This document shows, in pieces, positions 52,421 through 64,000 of a DNA stretch of 64,000 nt. The notes beneath the pieces were generated by a model. That model made no database searches. It was given only the letters and a program-made list of their open reading frames with translations, and was not told the DNA's origin. This DNA is from Litoditis marina. Taxonomy: Eukaryota; Nematoda; Chromadorea; Rhabditida; Rhabditidae. The position numbers were made by a program, and so were the translations under genes. Positions within the stretch are counted from its first letter, which is position 1. Each line of letters starts with the position of its first letter. The stretch spans positions 21,744,559 to 21,808,558 of the forward strand of contig OZ038435.1 of NCBI GenBank assembly GCA_964036275.1. Direction: 5' to 3'.

Positions 52421-52541
52421 TTGTGAGACTCGTGCAGAGAAGAGCCCGGCTGCACTTTCAATGACGTCTACAATACAAGATCAACAAGCAGACAGGGTGG
52501 CACGGATTACTGTTTTGTTTCAGTTTGTATTTTTTACATAA
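52421..52541 (+). pseudogene. Second coding exon of the gene fragment, then break
   Basis: After CCCTCTTCAG the frame from the first exon continues: N, then CETRAEKSPAALSMTSTIQ, then DQQADRVARIT. Codon use is balanced and GC content is higher than in the flanks. A weak donor GTTTTG lies at 52512. Without it the frame runs VLFQFVFFT and stops at TAA 52539-52541. Directly after this the GA minisatellite begins (about 52566). The short Ser/Thr/Gln-rich peptide has no domain I can name. Together the two exons give about 59 residues, an N-terminal piece only. Confidence 0.5.
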
Positions 52542-52565
52542 CTTCCTTACTAGCGAGCGAGATAG

Positions 52566-52643
52566 AGAGAGCTGTAATAAGAGAGAGAGAGAGAGAGAGA
52601 GAGAGCTGGGTCGAGGTAGAGGGAGAGAGGGAGGTGGTTCCAG

Positions 52644-52703
<60 letters not shown>

Positions 52704-52739
52704 GGGTCGAGGTAGAGGGAGAAAGGGAGGTGGTTCCAG

Positions 52740-52777
<38 letters not shown>

Positions 52778-52813
52778 GGGTCGAGGTAGAGGGAGAGAGG
52801 GAGGTGGTTCCAG

Positions 52814-52855
<42 letters not shown>

Positions 52856-53127
52856 GGGTCGAGGTAGAGGGAGAGAGGGAGGTGGTTCCAGGTAGAGAGA
52901 GAGAGAGAGAGAGAGAGAGCTGGGTAGAGGGAGAGAGGGAGGTGGTTCCAGGTAGAGAGAGAGAGAGAGAGCTGGGTAGAGGGAGAGAGGGAGGTGGTTC
53001 CAGGTAGAGAGAGAGAGAGAGCTGGGTCGAGGTAGAGGGAGAGAGGGAGGTGGTTCCAGGTAGAGAGCGAGAGAGAGAGAGAGAGAGAGCTGGGTCGAGG
53101 TAGAGGGAGAAAGGGAGGTGGTTCCAG

Positions 53128-53167
<40 letters not shown>

Positions 53168-53387
53168 GGGTCGAGGTAGAGGGAGAGAGGGAGGTGGTTC
53201 CAGGTAGAGAGAGAGAGAGAGAGAGAGAGAGCTGGGCCGAGGTAGAGGGAGAGAGGGAGGTGGTTCCAGGTAGAGAGAGAGAGAGCTGGGTCGAGGTAGA
53301 GGGAGAAAGAGAGGTGGTTCCAGGTAGAGAGAGAGAGAGAGAGAGAGAGCTGGGTCGAGGTAGAGGGAGAAAGGGAGGTGGTTCCAG

Positions 53388-53437
<50 letters not shown>

Positions 53438-53680
53438 GGGTCGAGGTAGAGGGAGAGAGGGAGGTGGTTCCAGGTAGAGAGAGAGAGAGAGAGAGAGCTG
53501 GGTCGAGGTAGAGGGAGAGAGGGAGGTGGTTCCAGGTAGAGAGAGAGAGAGCTGGGTCGAGGTAGAGGGAGAAAGAGAGGTGGTTCCAGGTAGAGAGAGA
53601 TAGAGAGAGAGCTGGGTCGAGGTAGAGGGAGAGAGGGAGGTGGTTCCAGGTAGAGAGAGAGAGAGCTGGGTCGAGGTAGA
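52566..53680 (+). repeat. GA-rich minisatellite, about 17 units
   Basis: Each unit is (GA)n of variable length followed by a spacer that begins GCTGGGTCGAGGTAGAGGGAG and contains GGTGGTTCCAGGTAGAG. I count 17 GCTGGG starts. The plus strand is almost all purine. On the minus strand a 424-codon frame (52458-53732) stays open, but only because the CT tract and all three frames of the spacer lack stops. The spacer is read in three different frames along the same ORF (PGTTSLSPSTSTQL, TWNHLPLSLYLDPAL, LEPPPSLPLPRPSS). That rules out a conserved protein. A long purine run can form triplex (H-) DNA. Confidence 0.9.
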
Positions 53681-53990
53681 TGAATGCCATTTTGCGAAAG
53701 AAATTCGTTTTATGTATGTTCATGCTTTTCATAGTGTGTTTTCGTTTGAGATGTTGTAAGAAATTAATTCTATTGTGATATTATGTATGTTTTCAGTTTA
53801 TATACTGATAATAATTCTGGTAATCGCTGTGTATTGACTATTGGTAATTTAAGTTGTGTTTATGACAGATTTCTGAGCTTTTTGTTTAGCCTATTGATGT
53901 TTTGCCACTATCAGTGTCTTTGGCGATCATAAAGATTATGTTCTGGTTGTTTTATATTAGTTTTCAATAGTATTATGGTAAAAAGCGTTC
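53681..53990. other. AT-rich stretch before the right end of the insertion
   Basis: No gene, RNA gene or repeat recognised. It links the minisatellite to the GGGCA-rich terminus. Confidence 0.4.
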
Positions 53991-54133
53991 TGGGCAGGTC
54001 AGTGACTTTCTGACAGTTTTTGGGCAGCTTTCGGGCAGGGGTGCCCATGGCATGTACCGGGCACTGCCAAAAAAAATTTGTCGTCAAGTCATGGGCAACT
54101 TTTGGGCATGCCATGGGCAGACAGGTTTCAATG
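53991..54133 (-). repeat. Right end of the 6.9-kb insertion, GGGCA-rich, with TIR
   Basis: GGGCA or its complement TGCCC occurs about eight times in ~140 bp (for example near 53994, 54020, 54033 and 54116). The last 38 bases (54096-54133) are the imperfect inverse of the left end. Repeated short subterminal motifs are typical of transposase-binding ends of DNA transposons; that reading is inference. Confidence 0.6.
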
Positions 54134-57100
54134 GAGTCACGTGTCTCGTGGGAAATTGGGAGGAACCTCGAGACATCAATTTATTTTCAATGAGTAACAT
54201 ATTACTTCATGAAGGTAACGTATAAGATGGTTCATCAACACTGGCCTACTACATTAAATCGGTCATGTTAAGACAATTACAATTATGTTCTCCCTGCGTG
54301 TACTAAGTCACGTGTCTCGTGGGAAATTGGGAGGAACCTCGAAACATCAACTTATTCTCAATGAGTAACATATAACTTCATGAAAGTAACGTAAGAGAAG
54401 GTTTATCAACACTGGCCTACTACATTGAATCGGTCATGTTTAGACAATTACAATTATGTTCTCCCTGCGTGGACTAAGTCACGTGTCTTGTGGGAAATCG
54501 GGAAAAACCTCGAGACATCAATTTATTCTCAATGAGTAACATATTACTTCATGAAAGTAACGTAAGAGAAGGTTTATCAACACTGGCCTACTACATTAAA
54601 TCGGTCATGTTTAGACAATTACAATTATGTTCTCCCTGCGTGTACTAAGTCACGTTTCTCGTGGGAAATTGGGAGGAACCTTGAAACATCAATTTATTCT
54701 CAATGAGTAACATATTACTTCATGAAAATAACGTAAGAGAAGGTTTTTCAACACTGGCCTACTACATTAAATCGGTCATGTTTAGACAATTACAATTATG
54801 TTCTCCCTGCGTGTCCTAAGTCACGTGTCTCGTGGGAAATTGGGAGGAACCTCGAGACATCAATTTATTTTCAATGAGTAACATATAACTTCATGAAAGT
54901 AACGTAAGAGAAGGTTTATCAACACTGGCCTACTACATTAAATTGGTCATGTTTAGACAATTACAATTATGTTCTCCCTGCGTGTACTAAGTCACGTTTC
55001 TCGTGGGAAATTGGGAGGAACCTTGAAACATCAATTTATTCTCAATGAGTAACATATTACTTCATGAAAATAACGTAAGAGAAGGTTTTTCAACACTGGC
55101 CTACTACATTGAATCGGTCATGTTTAGACAATTACAATTATGTTCTCCCTGCGTGTCCTAAGTCACGTGTCTCGTGGGAAGTTGGGAGGAACCTCGAGAC
55201 ATCAATTTATTTTCAATGAGTAACATATAACTTCATGAAGGTAACGTATAAGATGGTTCATCAACACTGGCCTACTACATTAAATCGGTCATGTTAAGAC
55301 AATTACAATTATGTTCTCCCTGCGTCTACTAAGTCACGTGTCTCGTGGGAAATTGGAAGGAACCTCGAGACATCAATTTATTTTCAATGAGTAACATATT
55401 ACTTCATGAAGGTAACGTATAAGATGGTTCATCAACACTGGCCTACTACATTAAATCGGTCATGTTAAGACAATTACAACTATGTTCTCCCTGCGTGTAC
55501 TAAGTCACGTGTCTCGTGGGAATTTGGGAGGAACCTCGAGACATCAATTTATTTTCAATGAGTAACATATTACTTCATGAAGGTAACGTATAAGATGGTT
55601 CATCAACACTGGCCTACTACATTAAATCGGTCATGTTAAGACAATTACAATTATGTTCTCCCTGCGTGTACTAAGTCACGTGTCTCGTGGGAAATTGGGA
55701 GGAACCTCGAAACATCAACTTATTCTCAATGAGTAACATATAACTTCATGAAAGTAACGTAAGAGAAGGTTTATCAACACTGGCCTACTACATTGAATCG
55801 GTCATGTTTAGACAATTACAATTATGTTCTCCCTGCGTGTACTAAGTCACGTGTCTTGTGGGAAATCGGGAAAAACCTCGAGACATCAATTTATTCTCAA
55901 TGAGTAACATATTACTTCATGGTAGTAACGTAAGAGAAGGTTTATCAACACTGGCCTACTACATTAAATCGGTCATGTTTAGACAATTACAATTATGTTC
56001 TCCCTGCGTGTACTAAGTCACGTTTCTCGTGGGAAATTGGGAGGAACCTTGAAACATCAATTTATTCTCAATGAGTAACATATTACTTCATGAAAATAAC
56101 GTAAGATAAGGTTTTTCAACACTGGCCTACTACATTAAATCGGTCATGTTTAGACAATTACAATTATGTTCTCCCTGCATGTCCTAATTCACGTGTCTCG
56201 TGGGAAATTGGGAGGAACCTCGAGACATCAATTTATTTTCAATGAGTAACATATAACTTCATGAAAGTAACGTAAGAGAAGGTTTATCAACACTGGCCTA
56301 TTACATTAAATCGGTCATGTTAAGACAATTACAATTATGTTCTCCCTGCGTGTACTAAGTCACGTGTCTCGTGGGAAATTGGGAGGAACCTCGAAACATC
56401 AACTTATTCTCAATGAGTAACATATAACTTCATGAAAGTAACGTAAGAGAAGGTTTATCAACACTGGCCTACTACATTAAATCGGTCATGTTAAGACAAT
56501 TACAATTATGTTCTCCCTGCGTCTACTAAGTCACGTGTCTCGTGGGAAATTGGAAGGAACCTCGAGACATCAATTTATTTTCAATGAGTAACATATTACT
56601 TCATGAAGGTAACGTATAAGATGGTTCATCAACACTGGCCTACTACATTAAATCGGTCATGTTAAGACAATTACAACTATGTTCTCCCTGCGTGTACTAA
56701 GTCACGTGTCTCGTGGGAATTTGGGAGGAACCTCGAGACATCAATTTATTTTCAATGAGTAACATATTACTTCATGAAGGTAACGTATAAGATGGTTCAT
56801 CAACACTGGCCTACTACATTAAATCGGTCATGTTAAGACAATTACAATTATGTTCTCCCTGCGTGTACTAAGTCACGTGTCTCGTGGGAAATTGGGAGGA
56901 ACCTCGAAACATCAACTTATTCTCAATGAGTAACATATAACTTCATGAAAGTAACGTAAGAGAAGGTTTATCAACACTGGCCTACTACATTGAATCGGTC
57001 ATGTTTAGACAATTACAATTATGTTCTCCCTGCGTGTACTAAGTCACGTGTCTTGTGGGAAATCGGGAAAAACCTCGAGACATCAATTTATTCTCAATGA

Positions 57101-60100
57101 GTAACATATTACTTCATGGTAGTAACGTAAGAGAAGGTTTATCAACACTGGCCTACTACATTAAATCGGTCATGTTTAGACAATTACAATTATGTTCTCC
57201 CTGCGTGTACTAAGTCACGTTTCTCGTGGGAAATTGGGAGGAACCTTGAAACATCAATTTATTCTCAATGAGTAACATATTACTTCATGAAAATAACGTA
57301 AGATAAGGTTTTTCAACACTGGCCTACTACATTAAATCGGTCATGTTTAGACAATTACAATTATGTTCTCCCTGCATGTCCTAATTCACGTGTCTCGTGG
57401 GAAATTGGGAGGAACCTCGAGACATCAATTTATTTTCAATGAGTAACATATAACTTCATGAAAGTAACGTAAGAGAAGGTTTATCAACACTGGCCTATTA
57501 CATTAAATCGGTCATGTTAAGACAATTACAATTATGTTCTCCCTGCGTGTACTAAGTCACGTGTCTCGTGGGAAATTGGGAGGAACCTCGAAACATCAAC
57601 TTATTCTCAATGAGTAACATATAACTTCATGAAAGTAACGTAAGAGAAGGTTTATCAACACTGGCCTACTACATTGAATCGGTCATGTTTAGACAATTAC
57701 AATTATGTTCTCCCTGCGTGTACTAAGTCACGTTTCTCGTGGGAAATTGGGAGGAACCTTGAAACATCAATTTATTCTCAATGAGTAACATATTACTTCA
57801 TGAAAATAACGTAAGATAAGGTTTTTCAACACTGGCCTACTACATTAAATCGGTCATGTTTAGACAATTACAATTATGTTCTCCCTGCATGTCCTAATTC
57901 ACGTGTCTCGTGGGAAATTGGGAGGAACCTCGAGACATCAATTTATTTTCAATGAGTAACATATAACTTCATGAAAGTAACGTAAGAGAAGGTTTATCAA
58001 CACTGGCCTATTACATTAAATCGGTCATGTTAAGACAATTACAATTATGTTCTCCCTGCGTGTACTAAGTCACGTGTCTCGTGGGAAATTGGGAGGAACC
58101 TCGAAACATCAACTTATTCTCAATGAGTAACATATAACTTCATGAAAGTAACGTAAGAGAAGGTTTATCAACACTGGCCTACTACATTGAATCGGTCATG
58201 TTTAGACAATTACAATTATGTTCTCCCTGCGTGTACTAAGTCACGTGTCTTGTGGGAAATCGGGAAAAACCTCGAGACATCAATTTATTCTCAATGAGTA
58301 ACATATTACTTCATGGTAGTAACGTAAGAGAAGGTTTATCAACACTGGCCTACTACATTAAATCGGTCATGTTTAGACAATTACAATTATGTTCTCCCTG
58401 CGTGTACTAAGTCACGTTTCTCGTGGGAAATTGGGAGGAACCTTGAAACATCAATTTATTCTCAATGAGTAACATATTACTTCATGAAAATAACGTAAGA
58501 TAAGGTTTTTCAACACTGGCCTACTACATTAAATCGGTCATGTTTAGACAATTACAATTATGTTCTCCCTGCGTGTCCTAATTCACGTGTCTCGTGGGAA
58601 ATTGGGAGGAACCTCGAGACATCAATTTATTTTCAATGAGTAACATATAACTTCATGAAAGTAACGTAAGAGAAGGTTTATCAACACTGGCCTACTACAT
58701 TAAATTGGTCATGTTTAGACAATTACAATTATGTTTTTACTGCGTGTACTAAGTCACGTGTCTCGTGGGAAATTGGGAGGAACCTCGAGACATCAATTTA
58801 TTTTCAATGAGTAACATATTACTTCATGAAGGTAACGTATAAGATGGTTCATCAACACTGGCCTACTACATTGAATCGGTCATGTTTAGACAATTACAAT
58901 TATGTTCTCCCTGCGTGTACTAAGTCACGTGTCTTGTGGGAAATCGGAAAAACCTCGAGACATCAATTTATTCTCAATGAGTAACATATTACTTCATGGT
59001 AGTAACGTAAGAGAAGGTTTATCAACACTGGCCTACTACATTAAATCGGTCATGTTTAGACAATTACAATTATGTTCTCCCTGCATGTCCTAATTCACGT
59101 GTCTCGTGGGAAATTGGGAGGAACCTCGAGACATCAATTTATTTTCAATGAGTAACATATAACTTCATGAAAGTAACGTAAGAGAAGGTTTATCAACACT
59201 GGCCTATTACATTAAATCGGTCATGTTAAGACAATTACAATTATGTTCTCCCTGCGTGTACTAAGTCACGTGTCTTGTGGGAAATCGGGAAAAACCTCGA
59301 GACATCAATTTATTCTCAATGAGTAACATATTACTTCATGGTAGTAACGTAAGAGAAGGTTTATCAACACTGGCCTACTACATTAAATCGGTCATGTTTA
59401 GACAATTACAATTATGTTCTCCCTGCGTGTACTAAGTCACGTTTCTCGTGGGAAATTGGGAGGAACCTTGAAACATCAATTTATTCTCAATGAGTAACAT
59501 ATTACTTCATGAAAATAACGTAAGATAAGGTTTTTCAACACTGGCCTACTACATTAAATCGGTCATGTTTAGACAATTACAATTATGTTCTCCCTGCGTG
59601 TCCTAATTCACGTGTCTCGTGGGAAATTGGGAGGAACCTCGAGACATCAATTTATTTTCAATGAGTAACATATAACTTCATGAAAGTAACGTAAGAGAAG
59701 GTTTATCAACACTGGCCTACTACATTAAATTGGTCATGTTTACACAATTACAATTATGTTTTTACTGCGTGTACTAAGTCACGTGTCTCGTGAGAAATTG
59801 GGAGGAACCTCGAGACATCAATTTATTTTCAATGAGTAACATATTACTTCATGAAGGTAACGTATAAGATGGTTCATCAACACTGGCCTACTACATTAAA
59901 TCGGTCATGTTAAGACAATTACAATTATGTTCTCCCTGCGTCTACTAAGTCACGTGTCTCGTGGGAAATTGGGAGGAACCTCGAGACATCAATTTATTTT
60001 CAATGAGTAACATATTACTTCATGAAGGTAACGTATAAGATGGTTCATCAACACTGGCCTACTACATTAAATCGGTCATGTTAAGACAATTACAATTATG

Positions 60101-63100
60101 TTCTCCCTGCGTGTACTAAGTCACGTGTCTCGTGGGAAATTGGGAGGAACCTCGAGACATCAATTTATTTTCAATGAGTAACATATTACTTCATGAAGGT
60201 AACGTATAAGATGGTTTATCAACACTGGCCTACTACATTAAATCGGTCATGTTAAGACAATTACAATTATGTTGTTCCTGCGTGTACTAAGTCACGTGTC
60301 TCGTGGGAAATTGGGAGGAACCTAGAGACATCAATTTATTTTCAATGAGTAACATATTACTTCATGAAGGTAACGTATAAGATGGTTTATCAACACTGGC
60401 CTACTACATTAAATCGGTCATGTTAAGACAATTACAATTATGTTGTTCCTGCGTGTACTAAGTCACGTGTCTCGTGGGAAATTGGGAGGAACCTAGAGAC
60501 ATCAATTTATTTTCAATGAGTAACATTTTACTTCATGAAGGTAACGTATAAGATGGTTCATCAACACTGGCCTACTACATTAAATCGGTCATGTTAAGAC
60601 AATTACAATTATGTTCTCCCTGCGTGTACTAAGTCACGTGTCTCGTGGGAAATTGGGAGGAACCTCGAGACATCAATTTATTTTAAATGAGTAACATATC
60701 ACTTCATGGAGGTAACGTATAAGATGGTTCATCAACACTGGCCTACTACATTAAATCGGTCATGTTAAGACAATTACAATTATGTTCTCCCTGCGTGTAC
60801 TAAGTCACGTGTCTCGTGGGAAATTGGGAGGAACCTCGAAACATCAACTTATTCTCAATGAGTAACATATAACTTCATGAAAGTAACGTAAGAGAAGGTT
60901 TATCAACACTGGCCTACTACATTAAATCGGTCATGTTTAGACAATTACAATTATGTTCTCCCTGCATGTCCTAATTCACGTGTCTCGTGGGAAATTGGGA
61001 GGAACCTCGAGACATCAATTTATTTTCAATGAGTAACATATAACTTCATGAAAGTAACGTAAGAGAAGGTTTATCAACACTGGCCTATTACATTAAATCG
61101 GTCATGTTAAGACAATTACAATTATGTTCTCCCTGCGTGTACTAAGTCACGTGTCTCGTGGGAAATTGGGAGGAACCTCGAAACATCAACTTATTCTCAA
61201 TGAGTAACATATAACTTCATGAAAGTAACGTAAGAGAAGGTTATCAACACTGGCCTACTACATTGAATCGGTCATGTTTAGACAATTACAATTATGTTCT
61301 CCCTGCGTGTACTAAGTCACGTGTCTTGTGGGAAATCGGGAAAAACCTCGAGACATCAATTTATTCTCAATGAGTAACATATTACTTCATGGTAGTAACG
61401 TAAGAGAAGGTTTATCAACACTGGCCTACTACATTAAATCGGTCATGTTTAGACAATTACAATTATGTTCTCCCTGCGTGTACTAAGTCACGTTTCTCGT
61501 GGGAAATTGAGAGGAACCTTGAAACATCAATTTATTCTCAATGAGTAACATATTACTTCATGAAAATAACGTAAGATAAGGTTTTTCAACACTGGCCTAC
61601 TACATTAAATCGGTCATGTTTAGACAATTACAATTATGTTCTCCCTGCGTGTCCTAATTCACGTGTCTCGTGGGAAATTGGGAGGAACCTCGAGACATCA
61701 ATTTATTTTCAATGAGTAACATATAACTTCATGAAAGTAACGTAAGAGAAGGTTTATCAACACTGGCCTACTACATTAAATTGGTCATGTTTAGACAATT
61801 ACAATTATGTTTTTACTGCGTGTACTAAGTCACGTGTCTCGTGGGAAATTGGGAGGAACCTCGAGACATCAATTTATTTTCAATGAGTAACATATTACTT
61901 CATGAAGGTAACGTATAAGATGGTTCATCAACACTGGCCTACTACATTGAATCGGTCATGTTTAGACAATTACAATTATGTTCTCCCTGCGTGTACTAAG
62001 TCACGTGTCTTGTGGGAAATCGGGAAAAACCTCGAGACATCAATTTATTCTCAATGAGTAACATATTACTTCATGGTAGTAACGTAAGAGAAGGTTTATC
62101 AACACTGGCCTACTACATTAAATCGGTCATGTTTAGACAATTACAATTATGTTCTCCCTGCGTGTACTAAGTCACGTTTCTCGTGGGAAATTGGGAGGAA
62201 CCTTGAAACATCAATTTATTCTCAATGAGTAACATATTACTTCATGAAAATAACGTAAGATAAGGTTTTTCAACACTGGCCTACTACATTAAATCGGTCA
62301 TGTTTAGACAATTACAATTATGTTCTCCCTGCGTGTCCTAATTCACGTGTCTCGTGGGAAATTGGGAGGAACCTCGAGACATCAATTTATTTTCAATGAG
62401 TAACATATAACTTCATGAAAGTAACGTAAGAGAAGGTTTATCAACACTGGCCTACTACATTAAATTGGTCATGTTTAGACAATTACAATTATGTTTTTAC
62501 TGCGTGTACTAAGTCACGTGTCTCGTGAGAAATTGGGAGGAACCTCGAGACATCAATTTATTTTCAATGAGTAACATATTACTTCATGAAGGTAACGTAT
62601 AAGATGGTTCATCAACACTGGCCTACTACATTAAATCGGTCATGTTAAGACAATTACAATTATGTTCTCCCTGCGTCTACTAAGTCACGTGTCTCGTGGG
62701 AAATTGGGAGGAACCTCGAGACATCAATTTATTTTCAATGAGTAACATATTACTTCATGAAGGTAACGTATAAGATGGTTCATCAACACTGGCCTACTAC
62801 ATTAAATCGGTCATGTTAAGACAATTACAATTATGTTCTCCCTGCGTGTACTAAGTCACGTGTCTCGTGGGAAATTGGGAGGAACCTCGAGACATCAATT
62901 TATTTTCAATGAGTAACATATTACTTCATGAAGGTAACGTATAAGATGGTTTATCAACACTGGCCTACTACATTAAATCGGTCATGTTAAGACAATTACA
63001 ATTATGTTGTTCCTGCGTGTACTAAGTCACGTGTCTCGTGGGAAATTGGGAGGAACCTAGAGACATCAATTTATTTTCAATGAGTAACATATTACTTCAT

Positions 63101-64000
63101 GAAGGTAACGTATAAGATGGTTTATCAACACTGGCCTACTACATTAAATCGGTCATGTTAAGACAATTACAATTATGTTGTTCCTGCGTGTACTAAGTCA
63201 CGTGTCTCGTGGGAAATTGGGAGGAACCTAGAGACATCAATTTATTTTCAATGAGTAACATTTTACTTCATGAAGGTAACGTATAAGATGGTTCATCAAC
63301 ACTGGCCTACTACATTAAATCGGTCATGTTAAGACAATTACAATTATGTTCTCCCTGCGTGTACTAAGTCACGTGTCTCGTGGGAAATTGGGAGGAACCT
63401 CGAGACATCAATTTATTTTAAATGAGTAACATATCACTTCATGGAGGTAACGTATAAGATGGTTCATCAACACTGGCCTACTACATTAAATCGGTCATGT
63501 TAAGACAATTACAATTATGTTCTCCCTGCGTGTACTAAGTCACGTGTCTCGTGGGAAATTGGGAGGAACCTCGAAACATCAACTTATTCTCAATGAGTAA
63601 CATATAACTTCATGAAAGTAACGTAAGAGAAGGTTTATCAACACTGGCCTACTACATTAAATCGGTCATGTTTAGACAATTACAATTATGTTCTCCCTGC
63701 GTGTACCAAGTCACGTGTCTTGTGGGAAATCGGGAAAAACCCCGAGACATCAATTTATTCTCAATGAGTAACATATAACTTCATGAAAGTAACGTAAGAG
63801 AAGGTTTATCAACACTGGCCTACTACATTAAATCGGTCATGTTTAGACAATTACAATTATGTTCTCCCTGCGTGTACTAAGTCACGTTTCTCGTGGGAAA
63901 TTGGGAGGAACCTTGAAACATCAATTTATTCTCAATGAGTAACATATTACTTCATGAAAGTAACGTAAGAGAAGGTTATCAACACTGGCCTACTACATTA
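54134..64000 (+). repeat. 171-bp satellite, block 5, 7-mer and 16-mer higher-order repeats
   Basis: The array resumes with the missing half of the interrupted monomer. TTGTGGGAAATCGGG anchors lie at 54483, 55851, 57048, 58245, 58929, 59270, 61321, 62005 and 63715. The CATGGTAGTAACG variant is at 55921, 57118, 58315, 58998, 59340, 61391 and 62075, giving two exact 1197-bp (7-monomer) steps. Near 59.8 kb a CGTGAGAAATTGG variant recurs 2,735 bp later (59791, 62526). The paired TTGTTCCTGCG variants at 60271/60442 recur at 63006/63177. This marks a 16-mer duplication. The array continues past 64000. Confidence 0.95.
59791..62525 (+). repeat. 16-monomer (2735-bp) higher-order unit, first copy
   Basis: Variants CGTGAGAAATTGG, GTTGTTCCTGCG (twice), CCTAGAGAC (twice), ACATTTTACTTC and ACATATCACTTC occur in this order and again 2,735 bp later. 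16 x 171 is 2,736; one base is missing in the run AAGGTTATCAAC. The second copy runs from 62526 toward the window end, but its tail after about 63.7 kb diverges. Confidence 0.85.

Larger units (their letters stand above)
47189..54133. mobile_element. 6,945-bp insertion with imperfect TIRs (element or captured island)
   Basis: Satellite stops at GTGTACTGA (47188) and resumes at GAGTCACGTG (54134); GA is present on both sides (47187-47188 and 54134-54135). The TTGTGGGAAATCGGG anchors at 46510 and 54483 are 7,973 bp apart; subtracting 6,945+2 leaves 1,026, exactly six monomers. The ends are imperfect inverted repeats: AATCTGTTGCCCATGGCTTG on the left against AACCTGTCTGCCCATGGCAT read inward from the right. 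GGGCA motifs are dense near both ends, mainly the right. No transposase was recognised. The insertion contains a GGCGCC array, a foldback element, a gene 5' fragment and a GA minisatellite. It is best read as a non-autonomous DNA element that captured host DNA; the family is unknown. Confidence 0.72.

Noticed and set aside
11880..59093. Many 68-109-codon plus-strand ORFs of the MSNILLHE type
   Set aside because: They are read-through of the 171-bp (57-codon) satellite and recur at satellite periods; no sign of selection for protein.
5474..64000. CRISPR array
   Set aside because: The unit is a contiguous 171-bp tandem repeat without unique spacers, and the setting is eukaryotic.

Overview
This window is eukaryotic, non-coding and dominated by satellite DNA. 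It has no bacterial gene layout, no operons, and no long ORF that behaves like a gene. GT-AG exon borders in one captured gene fragment, terminal-inverted-repeat (TIR) elements and foldback elements all point to a eukaryote, most likely an invertebrate animal. I cannot fix the clade from sequence alone.

Layout. (1) 1-4750: AT-rich sequence without a supportable gene. It holds a diverged direct duplication of about 610 bp (about 661-1730) and four degenerate copies of a ~130-bp repeat (about 4170-4680). (2) 4751-5473: a near-perfect foldback element (296-bp arms, 131-bp loop) sitting exactly at the edge of the satellite. (3) 5474-47188: a head-to-tail array of a 171-bp monomer, interrupted at 9494-10058 by a 565-bp TIR element. 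(4) 47189-54133: a 6,945-bp non-satellite island with imperfect inverted ends. Inside it are a GGCGCC-rich tandem array, a second foldback element, the first exons of an unidentified protein-coding gene, and a GA-rich minisatellite. (5) 54134-64000: the satellite resumes in phase and runs off the end of the window. The satellite totals about 51 kb, or about 298 monomers.

Array organisation. Monomers fall into two main sequence types plus mosaics, and they are arranged into local higher-order repeats (HORs). One variant monomer (carrying TTGTGGGAAATCGGGA) recurs at distances that are nearly exact multiples of 171 bp: 683, 1025, 1197, 1368, 1538, 2051 and others. The clearest HORs are a 9-mer (1538 bp, about 22.5-33.3 kb), an 8-mer (1367 bp, about 12.2-15 kb and 44.4-46 kb), a 7-mer (1197 bp, about 55.8-58.3 kb) and a 16-mer (2735 bp, about 59.8-64 kb). 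Both large insertions keep the 171-bp phase to the base once a 2-bp duplication is subtracted, so both entered an already formed array.

Points of most interest. The first is the 6.9-kb insertion, which carries a gene fragment whose reading frame stays open across a predicted 899-bp intron. The second is the matching CTCTGA start and 2-bp target duplication of the two insertions. The third is that most monomers carry an E-box (CACGTG) next to a perfect CSL/LAG-1-type site (CGTGGGAA); the same stretch resembles a CENP-B box with one extra base. Functional readings are inference; the repeat geometry is read directly from the sequence.
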